DNA from: Oscillospiraceae bacterium
Lineage (GTDB): Bacteria; Bacillota; Clostridia; Oscillospirales; Oscillospiraceae
Length of the DNA: 64,000 nt
Assembly (NCBI GenBank): GCA_022800755.1
Contig: JAAWQX010000002.1
Span: forward strand, 124,001 to 188,000
Direction: 5' to 3'
Part shown: one piece after another, positions 24,109 through 33,951 of the stretch
Numbering within the stretch: the first letter of the stretch is position 1
Layout of the letters: every line of letters begins with the position of its first letter
Position numbers and translations under genes: made by a program
The notes under the pieces: model-generated
What the model was told of the DNA's origin: nothing
Databases searched by the model: none
Seen by the model: the letters and a program-made list of their open reading frames with translations, nothing else

Positions 24109-25857
24109 TCACTCTTCCGCGGGCGGCGCCCAAGGGTCCATAGACGGGTCATTCACCGGTTCCTGTGTTGGCGTCGGGGTTGGTTCCGGTGTGCTGGGGC
24201 CTTTGGATATCTGCAAATAAATCTGCGTCTTTTCCTCCACGTTTTCCCCCACCGACACGTTCTGCCAGACTACAATGCCCTCTTCCCAATCGTCGTTGAA
24301 CACATAGCTGGGCGGGCCGTAGGACAGGCCCATTCCGGAAATTGCCGAGCGCGCCTGGGCTTCTGTCATGCCCACCAGGTTTTTCATAGTGACGGTTTTC
24401 ACTTCCGGGCCGGAGCTGTACGTGATATACACCGTCGAGCCTGTGGGCAGACTCTCGCCCGCCGCGGGATTGGTACGGATCACATAATCCTTTGTCACCT
24501 CATTGGAGGGTTCCGGCACCAATTCCACCACAAAGTTCAACTCAGACAGCCGCAGCTTGGCCTCCTGATACTTCAGCGGGGTCACATCGGGGATCTGCTG
24601 GGTCATGCTGCCCACGTTGATTTTCAACTCCACATTGATCTTTCCGTTATCTGCAACCAGGCTCTTGCCCGCTTCCGGCACTTGGCTGATGATCTGCCCC
24701 TCCGGCACGTCCTGTTCATTGGCCCACTTGGGCATAAAGTTATAAAGCGCAGTATTTTCCGGGTCGTTCATGACTGTCTGGTAGTTCTCACCCACGAAAT
24801 TATCCACCACGACCCGTTCCGCGTCTTTGAACAGATCCGCGATCCAGAAATTCCATAGGAAAATAAACAGCGCGATAATGACCAGTAGCACGCCGCACAC
24901 CCCGGACAGGATACTCACCCGCCGGGAACGCGCCCTGCGCCGCTGATACTTTTCTTCTTCCGCGACATTGACCGCCACGGAACGGAATGAGGCCGTGTCA
25001 TCCTGAAAAATCGTCTCGATGGCCAGCATTTTCTGTCGAAACGCTTCCAAATCACGCATCAAATCCATGGCCGTGCTGTAACGCTTGTCGATATCAGCGT
25101 TCATGGCCTTCATGGTAATGCGCTCCAGTTCCTCTGGGACATCGGGTTTCAGCGATCTGAGCGGCGTACATTCCCCCGCGATGTGCTTGATCGCCACTTC
25201 CTGGGGCGTGTCACCATCATAGGGCAGTATGCCGGTGAGCATTTCATACATCACAACGCCCAGGGAATATACGTCGCTCCGGGCGTCCGCAGGGTAGCCC
25301 TTGGCCTGCTCCGGCGCGATATAATGCACCGAGCCGACCGCCTGGCCTTCCGCTTCCCGCTTCCGGTTTTCCAGCGACGCGATGCCGAAGTCTGCCACCT
25401 TGATATTGGCGTCTTTAAGGATCATCACATTCTGCGGCTTGATGTCCCGGTGAATGATTCCCTTACTGTGGGCATGGGACAAGGCCCTGGCGATCTGGAA
25501 CGAGAAGTGCAGCGCCTCCTTCCAGCTCAGCGCCCCCCGCCGCTGGATATACTGCTTGAGGGTGATCCCCTCGATCAGCTCCATGACGATATAGTCCGCC
25601 GTATCCGAACTGCTGACGTCGTAGACCGCCACGATATTGGGGTGAGACAGTTTGGCGATGGCCTGGGACTCATTCGTGAAATCCGCATGAAGCTCCGGGT
25701 CCTTGGCGACCTCGTCCCGCAGCACCTTCACCGCCACATAGCGGTTCAGCCGGGTATCCAGCGCCTTATAGATCACCGCCATGCCGCCCGTACCGATCAC
25801 TTCCAGCATCTCGTACCGGTCGTCCAGCATCATATTTAAAAGTTTACCATTCTCCAT
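24109..25857 (-). CDS. prkC: PASTA-domain Ser/Thr protein kinase PrkC
   Basis: A 582-residue membrane kinase. The kinase domain (about 13-270) has GTGGMAVIYKA, the ATP-binding lysine in VAVKVL (Lys44), HRDIKPQN with catalytic Asp138, and DFGIA. A single membrane helix follows near 315-340, then three extracellular PASTA domains that sense muropeptides or lipid II, and a proline/threonine-rich tail. In Bacillus it triggers spore germination and tunes growth. Start 25857 has GGAGG six bases upstream; an ATG at 25893 overlapping the stp stop lacks a ribosome binding site. The partner phosphatase is the preceding gene. Confidence 0.95.
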   Translation of the reverse strand: MENGKLLNMMLDDRYEMLEVIGTGGMAVIYKALDTRLNRYVAVKVLRDEVAKDPELHADFTNESQAIAKLSHPNIVAVYDVSSSDTADYIVMELIEGITLKQYIQRRGALSWKEALHFSFQIARALSHAHSKGIIHRDIKPQNVMILKDANIKVADFGIASLENRKREAEGQAVGSVHYIAPEQAKGYPADARSDVYSLGVVMYEMLTGILPYDGDTPQEVAIKHIAGECTPLRSLKPDVPEELERITMKAMNADIDKRYSTAMDLMRDLEAFRQKMLAIETIFQDDTASFRSVAVNVAEEEKYQRRRARSRRVSILSGVCGVLLVIIALFIFLWNFWIADLFKDAERVVVDNFVGENYQTVMNDPENTALYNFMPKWANEQDVPEGQIISQVPEAGKSLVADNGKINVELKINVGSMTQQIPDVTPLKYQEAKLRLSELNFVVELVPEPSNEVTKDYVIRTNPAAGESLPTGSTVYITYSSGPEVKTVTMKNLVGMTEAQARSAISGMGLSYGPPSYVFNDDWEEGIVVWQNVSVGENVEEKTQIYLQISKGPSTPEPTPTPTQEPVNDPSMDPWAPPAEE

Positions 25858-25889
25858 GGAGCGCCTCCATTCAAAGGGTTCAGTCATTG

Positions 25890-26627
25890 TCATCGGGAAA
25901 GGACGACCGCTGTGACGTTATCACTGGCGCCGCGTTCCAGCACCATATCCACCAGCCGCCGGCTGAGTTCCTCCGGCAGCTTAAACTGCTGCGAAGTCTT
26001 GAATATCTCCTCATCCGTAAGGAAATTCGTCAGGCCGTCAGAGCACAGCAAAATCCGCTCGCCCTTGGCCATTTTCTGGGTAAAGGTATCACACTCCACC
26101 GTTTCATCCACACCCAAAGCACGCATGATGGAATTTTTCTTCGGGTGCCGCTTCGCCTGTTCGGGGGTCAAGATCCCCTTATCGATCAGGGTCTGCACAT
26201 AGGAGTGGTCCTTCGTGACCTGCACGATCCGCTTCCGGCTGATATGATAAGCCCGGCTGTCCCCCACATTGGCGATCACCGCCTGACTTCCCATCATCGC
26301 CGCCGCCACCAGTGTGGTGCCCATGCCGGTATAGTCGGTGCTGAAGCAGGAGTAGGAATACACGATATCATTCGCTTTTTTGCACGCGTTGACCATATGC
26401 CGTTTCAGATCCGGGTTTTTCGCCCGTGAAGCCATGATCCGGTCCACGAAATAAGAGATAAAGATTTTGGACGCAAGGGTACTGGCGATGCTGCCGGCAT
26501 TCTCGCCGCCCATCCCATCGCACAAAACGGCCGCCAGGCACTCTCTGCTCTCGATGCGCTCGATGGCAAAGCTGTCCTGGTTCTCGGCCCGCACTTTTCC
26601 CCTGTCTGTCACGCCAAAGCTCTTCAT
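25890..26627 (-). CDS. stp: PP2C-type Ser/Thr phosphatase (Stp/PrpC)
   Basis: A 245-residue PPM phosphatase with the motifs that bind the two metals: RAENQDSF (14-21), LCDGMGGENAG (Asp37), the central ANVGDSRAY, CSDGLTNFLTDEEI and ASDNVTAVV. It reverses phosphorylation by PrkC, encoded directly downstream. It is soluble and cytoplasmic. A gap of 21 bases separates it from rlmN. Confidence 0.95.
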   Translation of the reverse strand: MKSFGVTDRGKVRAENQDSFAIERIESRECLAAVLCDGMGGENAGSIASTLASKIFISYFVDRIMASRAKNPDLKRHMVNACKKANDIVYSYSCFSTDYTGMGTTLVAAAMMGSQAVIANVGDSRAYHISRKRIVQVTKDHSYVQTLIDKGILTPEQAKRHPKKNSIMRALGVDETVECDTFTQKMAKGERILLCSDGLTNFLTDEEIFKTSQQFKLPEELSRRLVDMVLERGASDNVTAVVLSR

Positions 26628-26648
26628 CTTTGATTCCCCATGCTGTTT

Positions 26649-27674
26649 CTATTTTTCCGCCAGTTTTTTACGCAGCTGCCCGCAGGACGCGTCAATATCC
26701 CCGCCCAGCTTCCGCCGCACGGTGGCGTTCACGCCCGCGTCCTTTAATATCTTTTGAAACGCCTTCATCGCTTCCGGCTTGGACGGCTCAAACCTGCTTT
26801 CCTCCACATGGTTGAGCGGGATCAGGTTCACATGGGCGCCCACCCGCCGCGCGTGCTTAGCCAGCAGCTCGGCATGATAGGGCGTATCGTTCACCCCGTC
26901 GATCATGGCGTATTCAAAAGAAATCCGCCGGCCGGTCTCAGCATAATACCGCTCGCAGGCGCTGATGAGTTCCTCCACGCCCCGGCCCCGGTTGGCAGGC
27001 ATGATCTTGGAGCGGGTCTCGTCATCCGGCGCGTGCAGCGACACTGACAATGTCAATTGTAAATGATAAGCGGCCAGTTTGTCAAATTTTTCTGTAAGAC
27101 CGCAGGTGGACAGGGAAATATGGCGCATCCCGATGTTCATTCCCTTGGGATGATTTACCAGCTGCAAAAAACGCATCACGTTGTCAAAATTGTCCAGCGG
27201 CTCACCGATGCCCATGAGGACGATATGCCCGATGGGCACGCCGGATTCCAGTTGGGAATACAGCACCTCGCACAGCATTTCCGCCGGCGTCAGGCTCCGC
27301 ACCAGCCCGCCGATGGTGGACGCGCAGAATGCGCAGCCCTGCCGACACCCCACCTGGGAGGAGATACAGACCGTATTCCCGTACCGGTAGCGCATCACCA
27401 CAGTTTCTACCGCGTTTCCGTCCGGCAGTTCCCATAGGTATTTGATGGTCCCATCCTCCCGGGAGACCTGCTTTTTCAGGCAAGTAAGCATAGGGATCAC
27501 GTATTCATTTTTCAATTCCTCCCGCAGGCCTTTCGGCAGGTTGGTCATCTCGTCAAAGGAGGACACACCCCGGGTCAGCCAGTCGAACACCTGGCCGGCG
27601 CGGTATTTTGGCTGTCCCATGTCCTTGAACGCCTGTTCCAATTCCTCGGGGAGCATTGATCGGATATCAGTCAT
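26649..27674 (-). CDS. rlmN: dual-specificity rRNA/tRNA methyltransferase RlmN
   Basis: A 341-residue radical SAM enzyme with the cluster motif CRQGCAFC (Cys110, Cys114, Cys117), the glycine-rich GIGEPLDN and the C-terminal active-site cysteine in IDASCGQLR. It methylates C2 of A2503 in 23S rRNA and A37 in some tRNAs. Its start overlaps the end of rsmB by eight bases. Cfr-like features are not evident, so this is the housekeeping enzyme. Confidence 0.96.
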   Translation of the reverse strand: MTDIRSMLPEELEQAFKDMGQPKYRAGQVFDWLTRGVSSFDEMTNLPKGLREELKNEYVIPMLTCLKKQVSREDGTIKYLWELPDGNAVETVVMRYRYGNTVCISSQVGCRQGCAFCASTIGGLVRSLTPAEMLCEVLYSQLESGVPIGHIVLMGIGEPLDNFDNVMRFLQLVNHPKGMNIGMRHISLSTCGLTEKFDKLAAYHLQLTLSVSLHAPDDETRSKIMPANRGRGVEELISACERYYAETGRRISFEYAMIDGVNDTPYHAELLAKHARRVGAHVNLIPLNHVEESRFEPSKPEAMKAFQKILKDAGVNATVRRKLGGDIDASCGQLRKKLAEK

Positions 27675-28965
27675 GCCGCTTCCTCAATTTACAAATGAAA
27701 AATCCGTCGGTCCCGTGTATGTGGGGCCACAAAGTCGCCATACCGCCCGGCACAGCGCCGATGACCGGCAACGTGAAGCCCTCCCGGGAAAATTCCCGGT
27801 GCCCCTGCAAAAACGCGTCAACAGTCTCCTCATTTTCCTGTTTCCGAATGGTGCAGGTGCTGTACAGCAGCACACCGCCGGGCTTCACGTAGGGCGCAAG
27901 CCCGTTGAGAATCTCCCGTTGGATCTCCGGCAGTCGCTCCAGTTCCCCTTGGGGCTTGCGCCGGATCTCCGGTTTGCGTCGGATCACGCCCAACCCGGAA
28001 CAGGGCACGTCCGCAATCACGATATCGGCGACGTCCTTCAACCCGTCATAAGGCGTTCTGGCATCCATGGCCAGGGTCTCAATGATGCTGATGCCCAGTC
28101 TCCCGGCGTTTTCCTCGATCAAGCGGAGTTTCTTTTCATGGATATCGCAGGAGATCACCCGTCCGCGGTTTTCCATAGCCATGGCGCAGGCGACGCTCTT
28201 GCCGCCGGGTGCGGCACAGGCGTCCAGCACCGTCATGCCGGGTCTCGCGTCCGCCGCCATAGCCGCCAGACGCGCCGCGATATCCTGAATATAGAATCTG
28301 CCCTCGCGGAAATCCTCCATTTCCGTGATCCCCGCGGCGCTTTCCAGCCGCACACAGCCAGGCAGTTCCGTCGCCGTCCCCGGCAGTCCCATGCCGGGCC
28401 GCAGCGGATTGCTGTGGGCAAACACAGGCGGCTGCTCATTATTCGCCGCCAAAAAGCCCTCGGTAAAATCGTAGCCGTGCTCCTCAACAAGCGCTTCCAC
28501 CAGCCACAAAGGATGGCTGTACCGAACCGACAAATACTGTGCGCCTCCCTCTCCGGGGATCTCCGGCAGCGCGTCCCGCCCTTCGGCGATCCGCCGCAGC
28601 ACCGCGTTGACCAGCCCCGCCGCCCGCGGGTTTGCATACTGTTTGCACAGCTTTACGCCCTCATCCACCGCCGCGAACGGCGGGATCTTGTCCAAAAACA
28701 GGATCTGATAAGCGGATAAACGCAAAATATCCAGCACCTTTGGGTCTAATTTTTGCACAGAAGTCGTGCAAAATGCGTCGATATAATAGTCCAGATACTC
28801 TGTATTTTGCATCACACCCAAGGCAATTTTGGCGCACAGCGCGGCGTCTTTTTCATGCAACTGCCCTCTCTTAACTTCGGCGCTGACAGCGTCCTCGCTC
28901 CAAGCGCCGTTTTTCCGGCACCGGGTCAGCACTCGAAAGGCAGCATTTCTTGCGGTATCTGCCAT
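27667..28965 (-). CDS. rsmB: 16S rRNA (cytosine-967-C5)-methyltransferase RsmB
   Basis: A 432-residue protein with an N-terminal NusB-like RNA-binding domain (about 1-140, ending GLVNAVLRRI) and a C-terminal SAM domain with DACAAPGGKSVA near 245, DVPCSGLGVIRRKPEIR and STCTIRKQENEE. The two cysteines in PCSG and STCT are the release and nucleophile residues. It modifies C967 of 16S rRNA. It begins one base after fmt ends. Confidence 0.95.
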   Translation of the reverse strand: MADTARNAAFRVLTRCRKNGAWSEDAVSAEVKRGQLHEKDAALCAKIALGVMQNTEYLDYYIDAFCTTSVQKLDPKVLDILRLSAYQILFLDKIPPFAAVDEGVKLCKQYANPRAAGLVNAVLRRIAEGRDALPEIPGEGGAQYLSVRYSHPLWLVEALVEEHGYDFTEGFLAANNEQPPVFAHSNPLRPGMGLPGTATELPGCVRLESAAGITEMEDFREGRFYIQDIAARLAAMAADARPGMTVLDACAAPGGKSVACAMAMENRGRVISCDIHEKKLRLIEENAGRLGISIIETLAMDARTPYDGLKDVADIVIADVPCSGLGVIRRKPEIRRKPQGELERLPEIQREILNGLAPYVKPGGVLLYSTCTIRKQENEETVDAFLQGHREFSREGFTLPVIGAVPGGMATLWPHIHGTDGFFICKLRKRHD

Positions 28966-28966
28966 A

Positions 28967-29887
28967 TCAGCTTACCTGTATGGGATGGCCCAGGAGATAG
29001 TCCGCGGCCATCATGCGCTTTTTTCCCGGGGCCTGAAGTTCTGTGATCCGCACGGTCTCCCCGCCGCCGCAGGCGATCTCAATTCCCGCTTTTCCCGCAG
29101 ATACGACCGTACCGGGCGCTTTCGGGGTATGTGTATCCGTATATTCAGCGGCATGAATTTTGCATGCCGTACCCGCAATCTCCGTCGTTGCCACAGGCCA
29201 GGTCTGCATCCCGCAAATATGCTTGATGATTTCCCGGGCAGAGCGGCTCCAATCAATGGGACACTCCGCCTTGGACAGCGGCGGCGCGTAGGTCGCCTGC
29301 GTATGGTCCTGCGGTATGCGGGGCGCGGTGCCCGCCTCGACGTCCCGCAGGGTCTTTACCAGCAATTCAGCGCCCATGACCGCCAGACGGTCAAACAGTT
29401 CCTCTGCCGTCTCATATGTCCCAATCTCAGTCCGCGCCTGGTAAATAATGTCCCCCGCGTCCATTTCCTCTGCCAGATACATGGTCGTCACACCGGTGAC
29501 TTCCTCTCCGTTCAGCACCGCCCGCTGGATGGGAGCGCTCCCCCGTAGCTTCGGCAGCAGGGAGCCGTGGACGTTGACCGCGCCGTATTTCGGCAGCGCC
29601 AGAATATCAGGCGGCAGGATACGCCCATAGGCCACGACCACGAGGATATCCGGCCGCAGTTGTTCCAAAATGCCCAGCGCCGTACCGTCCCGGAGTTTTT
29701 CCGGCTGATAGACGGGCAAACCGTGCTCCAGCGCCAGCACCTTTGTCTCACAAGGGGCCAGCTGCATCCCCCGGCCCTTGGGCTTATCCGGCTGGGTGAA
29801 TACGCCCGCCACGTCAAAGCCCTCATCAAGCAGTTTTTTCAGCGACACCGCGGCGAAATCCGGGGTGCCCATATATACCACGCGCAT
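28967..29887 (-). CDS. fmt: methionyl-tRNA formyltransferase
   Basis: A 306-residue Fmt starting RVVYMGTPDFAAVSL, with the formyl-tetrahydrofolate site HGSLLPKLRGSAPIQ near 108-122 (catalytic His and downstream DAGDI) and a C-terminal OB-like tRNA-binding domain. It formylates initiator Met-tRNA. The start codon overlaps the stop of def, so formylation and deformylation enzymes are coupled. Confidence 0.96.
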   Translation of the reverse strand: MRVVYMGTPDFAAVSLKKLLDEGFDVAGVFTQPDKPKGRGMQLAPCETKVLALEHGLPVYQPEKLRDGTALGILEQLRPDILVVVAYGRILPPDILALPKYGAVNVHGSLLPKLRGSAPIQRAVLNGEEVTGVTTMYLAEEMDAGDIIYQARTEIGTYETAEELFDRLAVMGAELLVKTLRDVEAGTAPRIPQDHTQATYAPPLSKAECPIDWSRSAREIIKHICGMQTWPVATTEIAGTACKIHAAEYTDTHTPKAPGTVVSAGKAGIEIACGGGETVRITELQAPGKKRMMAADYLLGHPIQVS

Positions 29888-30396
29888 CAGGCCTCATCCT
29901 CTTCCCCATAGGCTTCCAGTTCTTCCGGCGAAAGCATCCGCTCCGCGCGCTGGGGATACAGCACCCCGTCCAAATGGTCTAATTCATGGCAGAAGCACCG
30001 GGCCGTGAGGCCTTCGCCGGTGTACTCAAAAAAGTTCCCGTCGCGGTCCTGAGCGCGGACCGTGACCACCATGGGACGGGTCACAATGCCGCACTCTCCC
30101 GGCAGGCTCAGGCAGCCTTCCGTATCCGTCTGTTCCCCCGACGACGCGATGATCTCCGGGTTCACCAGTTCCAGGAAGCTGTCTTCCTCGTCCTCAGCGT
30201 GGTTCGTCTCGATCACCAGCACCGCCCGGCGCAAAACCCCCACCTGGGGCGCCGCGAGGCCCACACCGTCGGCCTGGATGAGCGTTTCGCGCATATCGTC
30301 CAGCAGTTCATGGAGCCGGGGGCCGAATTCCATATAAGGCCGGCAGACCTTATTCAGTGCAGGTTCTCCCACGGTCAGGATATTTCTGATTGCCAT
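29887..30396 (-). CDS. def: peptide deformylase
   Basis: A 169-residue deformylase with all three motifs: GVGLAAPQVG (about 44-53), EGCLSLPG (about 92-99, metal-binding Cys) and HELDH (about 134-138, two His ligands and the catalytic Glu). It removes the formyl group from nascent proteins. The C-terminus is unusually acidic (SPEELEAYGEEDEA). AAGGAG precedes the ATG. Confidence 0.96.
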   Translation of the reverse strand: MAIRNILTVGEPALNKVCRPYMEFGPRLHELLDDMRETLIQADGVGLAAPQVGVLRRAVLVIETNHAEDEEDSFLELVNPEIIASSGEQTDTEGCLSLPGECGIVTRPMVVTVRAQDRDGNFFEYTGEGLTARCFCHELDHLDGVLYPQRAERMLSPEELEAYGEEDEA

Positions 30397-30408
30397 ATCG
30401 ATTCTCCT

Positions 30409-32868
30409 TTAGTCGATCGGGTTCGCATCAGCGAACACCGACACGCCCTTGAATTCTTTCCGGGTATTGCAATCGCACAGCAGGTCCGCCACGGTCTGCC
30501 GGACGGCCTTACTGTCCCGCCCCAGCAGCGTCACCCGGTAGCGGAACTTATTATTCACCCGCACCACCGCGTAAGGGGCGGGTCCGATGACGGTCATGCC
30601 CGGTTCCCTGCGGAACCGGCTTTGCAGGCGGTCCCGAATTTCCGACGCGCAGCGCAGGGTCGTGGCTTCATTGCTCCCAGCGGCGGTGATGACCGTCATA
30701 TCCGTAAACGGCGGGTCATTTTGCAGCTGCCGCATTTCCAGTTCCCCCCGGTAAAACGCCTCGTAATCCTGGCCAGCGGCCTGGCGGATGATCTCATTGT
30801 CCGGGGTGAAGGTCTGGATCACCGCCCGGCCGGCCTTTTCGCCCCGCCCGCAGCGGCCCACGACTTGGGTGATGAGGGAAAACGTGCGCTCGCCGGACCG
30901 GAAATTGCCGGTATATAAACTCTGGTCGGCAGACAAAACGCCCACCAGCGTGACATTTTCAAAATCAAGCCCTTTCGTCACCATTTGGGTGCCGATCATA
31001 ATAGGGATTTTTTCCTCCCGGAACCGATTGAGCAGCGCCTCGTGGCTCCCCGCAGGGGCTACGGTGTCCGTATCCATGCGCAGAATTTGGGTCCCGGGGA
31101 ACAGTTCCCCCAGTTCCTCTTCGATCTTCTGCGTCCCCGCCCCGGTGAATTTCAAGATACCCCCGCATTCCGGGCAGGTCATGTCCACCCGCTGGGCGTG
31201 TCCGCAGTAGTGACACATCACCCGGCCGTTGGCGCTGTGATAGGTCATATTCGCGCTGCAGTTGGGGCAGCGGTAGGTATAGCCGCACTCCCCGCAGGCG
31301 ATGAGTTTGCTGGCGCCCCGGCGGTTGAGAAACAGAATGCTCTGTTCCCCCCTGTCCAGGTTCACCTGCAATTCCTCCCGCAAAAAGCCGCTGATCTCGC
31401 CGCCGTTTCCCCGGCGCAGTTCCCGCTTCATGTCCACAATGGACACTGGCGGCAGCGCCTGCTCATTATACCGCCCGGGCAAGCTGAAAAAGCTGTATTT
31501 TCCCGTTTCCGCCGCGTACCGGCTTTCCAGGCAGGGCGTGGCGGAGCCGAGCAGCAGCAAGGTCTTATGCTGGGCGCACAGGAACTTGGCCACCTCCCGG
31601 GCATGATACCGGGGCGCGCTTTCTGATTTGTAGGTGTCTTCCTGCTCTTCGTCCAGAATGATAATGCCCAGGTCCTCTACCGGTGCAAATATGGCACTTC
31701 TCGTGCCGATTACTACCCGGGCTTTGCCGTTTTTGACCCGTTTCCATTCGTCATAGCGCTCCGTAATGGACAAGGATGAGTGCAACACGGCGATTTTTTC
31801 GCCGAAATGGGATGAAAAGGTGTGGAGCATCTGCGGGGTCAGGGCAATCTCCGGAACCAGCAGGATGGAGGATTTCCCCTGCCGGAGCATTTCGTCGATC
31901 AAATGGAGATAGACCGTGGTTTTTCCGCTGCCGGTCACGCCGAAGAGCAGGCCGCACCGGGCTTCCGGCTCGTTGGCCAGACGCAAAAGGCCGGTATACG
32001 CGGTCTTTTGGGCGGTGGTCAACTCCGGGAGGGGCAGAAGCTCGCCGTCATAAGTGACCTTATGGCGGTAGACTTCTTCCTGTTCCAGGGTGAGAAAGCC
32101 CGCTTTCTCCAGCGCCCGAACCGGCTGGATCGTGCAGCCGGTGAAATACTTGATCTCCTCCACGGACACGCGCCCCGCGGAAGCCAGCAATTCCAATACG
32201 GCCGCCTGGGTCGGGGCACGGCGTTTTTTTGCCGCCGCTTCCGTCAACGCATCCTCGGGTGACACCGCAAGAACCGCAAATGTACGGGTCTTATCCCCGG
32301 CTTTGCGCTTTTCCCGCATCTCCAGACGGATCACGCCCCGTTTCGCAAGGACGGACAGGGCGTTTGCCGGGTCGTCCTCGCCAAAGGCGCGCTCTATCAC
32401 GCTGCGCTCGCATCCGCCGCCGTTGGCAAACAGCACGTCCAGCACCCGGCATTGGGCTTTGGACCGTCCCGCCGCCTCATACGCCTGTTCCCGGTCGTAG
32501 CCCTCGCACAGCGTCACCCGGGCGCTGATGTCGTACCACAGCCCCGCGGGCAGGATCGCCTTTACCGCCTCATACACCGTGCAGTAAAACCGGCCGCGCA
32601 TCCACAGAGCCAGCTTCAGCTGGACCGGCGTCAGGATCGGCCCATCGTCCAGCACCGCGGCGATGGGTTTTAATTTGTCATATTCGCTGGTTTCCGCAAG
32701 GGACAGGACGATCCCCTCGCACTTGCGGTTGCCCCTGGAAAACGGCACAATAACGCGCACACCCGGCTTCACGGCATCCGCGAAGGCAGGCGGCACGTTA
32801 TAGTCATAGGGGCGGTCTGTCCAGTAGGTCGCGGCGGAAACCGCGATTTTCGCAACACAGGTCTCCAT
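30409..32868 (-). CDS. priA: primosomal protein N' (replication restart helicase PriA)
   Basis: An 819-residue superfamily 2 helicase. It has an N-terminal DNA-binding domain, Walker A GVTGSGKT near residue 305, Walker B ILDEEQEDTYKSE (DEEQ in place of the common DEEH), a zinc-binding insert with eight cysteines (CGECGYTYRCPNC ... CHYCGH ... CPECGG), and motifs V-VI ending in VGRCGRGEKAGRAVIQ. PriA reloads the replisome at stalled forks. GGAGGCGCGGCAG precedes the ATG. The gene coaBC, which normally separates rpoZ from priA in Firmicutes, is missing here. Confidence 0.96.
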   Translation of the reverse strand: METCVAKIAVSAATYWTDRPYDYNVPPAFADAVKPGVRVIVPFSRGNRKCEGIVLSLAETSEYDKLKPIAAVLDDGPILTPVQLKLALWMRGRFYCTVYEAVKAILPAGLWYDISARVTLCEGYDREQAYEAAGRSKAQCRVLDVLFANGGGCERSVIERAFGEDDPANALSVLAKRGVIRLEMREKRKAGDKTRTFAVLAVSPEDALTEAAAKKRRAPTQAAVLELLASAGRVSVEEIKYFTGCTIQPVRALEKAGFLTLEQEEVYRHKVTYDGELLPLPELTTAQKTAYTGLLRLANEPEARCGLLFGVTGSGKTTVYLHLIDEMLRQGKSSILLVPEIALTPQMLHTFSSHFGEKIAVLHSSLSITERYDEWKRVKNGKARVVIGTRSAIFAPVEDLGIIILDEEQEDTYKSESAPRYHAREVAKFLCAQHKTLLLLGSATPCLESRYAAETGKYSFFSLPGRYNEQALPPVSIVDMKRELRRGNGGEISGFLREELQVNLDRGEQSILFLNRRGASKLIACGECGYTYRCPNCSANMTYHSANGRVMCHYCGHAQRVDMTCPECGGILKFTGAGTQKIEEELGELFPGTQILRMDTDTVAPAGSHEALLNRFREEKIPIMIGTQMVTKGLDFENVTLVGVLSADQSLYTGNFRSGERTFSLITQVVGRCGRGEKAGRAVIQTFTPDNEIIRQAAGQDYEAFYRGELEMRQLQNDPPFTDMTVITAAGSNEATTLRCASEIRDRLQSRFRREPGMTVIGPAPYAVVRVNNKFRYRVTLLGRDSKAVRQTVADLLCDCNTRKEFKGVSVFADANPID

Positions 32869-32906
32869 CTGCCGCGCCTCCCCGCTTGTGTTGATTTGTG
32901 TCCGGC

Positions 32907-33101
32907 TTACTTCATCACCAGTTTGCCTGTATAGATCTCGTCAATGGCCAAAGACACCGTCTTTTCGTCCATGGCGATCCCGGCTTCCTCGGCCTCGTCG
33001 GAGATCTCTCTGGCCCGGCGGGCCACCATGTTCACCAGCAGATAACGGCTCCCGACCTTGTCCATCAGGTCGCCCATGGGGGGATACAGCATCATAATCA
33101 T
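32907..33101 (-). CDS. rpoZ: RNA polymerase omega subunit
   Basis: A protein of up to 64 residues matching Firmicutes omega (LYPPMGDLMDKVGSRYLLVNMVARRAREI). Omega helps assemble and stabilise RNA polymerase around the beta' subunit. Three ATG codons lie close together at the start (33101, 33095, 33092); homology begins at the last, and AGAGG spacing best suits 33095. The first ATG overlaps the gmk stop. Confidence 0.93.
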   Translation of the reverse strand: MIMMLYPPMGDLMDKVGSRYLLVNMVARRAREISDEAEEAGIAMDEKTVSLAIDEIYTGKLVMK

Positions 33102-33694
33102 TCAACCTCTTTCAAAATATTCTTCCTGTCATCATACGCGCAATGGGCCGCCGTGATGATCGCGTCCAGCTCTCTCGCAGCGGTTTCCACGTTGTCGTTG
33201 ATGACGATGTAATCATAAAAATCCGCGTGGTACTCTTCCCTGGCCCGCTGCAACCGGCCCAGGATGACCGCTTCGCTCTCGGTCCCTCTGGCCCGGAGCC
33301 GCCGCTCCAGTTCCAGCAGGCTGGGGGGCATCAGGAATACCGGGATCGCGTCCGGCGCTTTTTCCATCACCTGCTTGGCGCCCTGGACCTCGATATCCAA
33401 AATGACGTTCATCCCCGTGTCCAGCTTTTGCGCCACATAGTCCCGGGGCGTGCCGTAGCAGTTGCCCACGTACTCCGCGTGCTCCAGCAGGGCGTTGTCC
33501 CGCACCATCTCGTCAAAGCGTTCCCGGGTGACGAAAAAATAATTCACACCGTCCACTTCCCCTGGGCGGGGCGGGCGGGTCGTCGCGGATACGGAAAAGC
33601 ACACGTCGTCCCGCATGGTCATCAGCCGCGCCACCACGGTGCTTTTGCCCGCCCCAGACGGGCCGGACAATACCAGCAGTTTTCCTTTAGGCAT
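33098..33694 (-). CDS. gmk: guanylate kinase
   Basis: A 198-residue kinase with the P-loop [11 protein letters not shown] (about 8-18), the GMP-binding [20 protein letters not shown], and the lid region [13 protein letters not shown]. It converts GMP to GDP. Start 33694 is fixed by homology ([13 protein letters not shown]); it overlaps the end of remA by eight bases. Extending the frame upstream would add remA-region sequence only. Confidence 0.95.
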   Translation of the reverse strand: MPKGKLLVLSGPSGAGKSTVVARLMTMRDDVCFSVSATTRPPRPGEVDGVNYFFVTRERFDEMVRDNALLEHAEYVGNCYGTPRDYVAQKLDTGMNVILDIEVQGAKQVMEKAPDAIPVFLMPPSLLELERRLRARGTESEAVILGRLQRAREEYHADFYDYIVINDNVETAARELDAIITAAHCAYDDRKNILKEVE

Positions 33695-33938
33695 CGCTCT
33701 CGTCTCCTTTTTCCACCGTTTCTTCGATGGCCTCCGGCGTCTGGGCGGACAAAACCACATGCCCGCTGTCCATCACCAGTACCGCCTGGGTCTTCCGGCC
33801 GAAGGACGCGTCAATGAGCGTTCCCCGCTCCCGCACGTCTTGGATCATGCGCTTGATGGGCGCGGAATCCGGGCTGAGCACCGCCAGGATGCGGTCCCGG
33901 GCCACCATGCCGCCAAAGCCGATGTTCACAAGTTTCAA
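33687..33938 (-). CDS. remA: extracellular matrix regulator RemA (DUF370)
   Basis: An 83-residue RemA/DUF370 protein: [20 protein letters not shown] at the start, then [24 protein letters not shown]. In B. subtilis RemA is a DNA-binding protein that assembles into rings and activates biofilm-matrix and osmoprotection genes. The conserved position between yicC and gmk supports the assignment. The start is TTG (33936-33938) with GTGAGGGGG about eight bases upstream; no ATG is available at the homologous site. Confidence 0.92.
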   Translation of the reverse strand: MKLVNIGFGGMVARDRILAVLSPDSAPIKRMIQDVRERGTLIDASFGRKTQAVLVMDSGHVVLSAQTPEAIEETVEKGDESDA

Positions 33939-33951
33939 GCCCGCGGCCCCC

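Noticed and set aside
33092..33178. Longer Gmk, RemA, CdaA, LysA, PrkC and YebC products from upstream in-frame starts
   Set aside because: The extensions are not homologous to their families, often run through promoters or neighbouring genes, and lack ribosome binding sites; inner starts with good sites were chosen.
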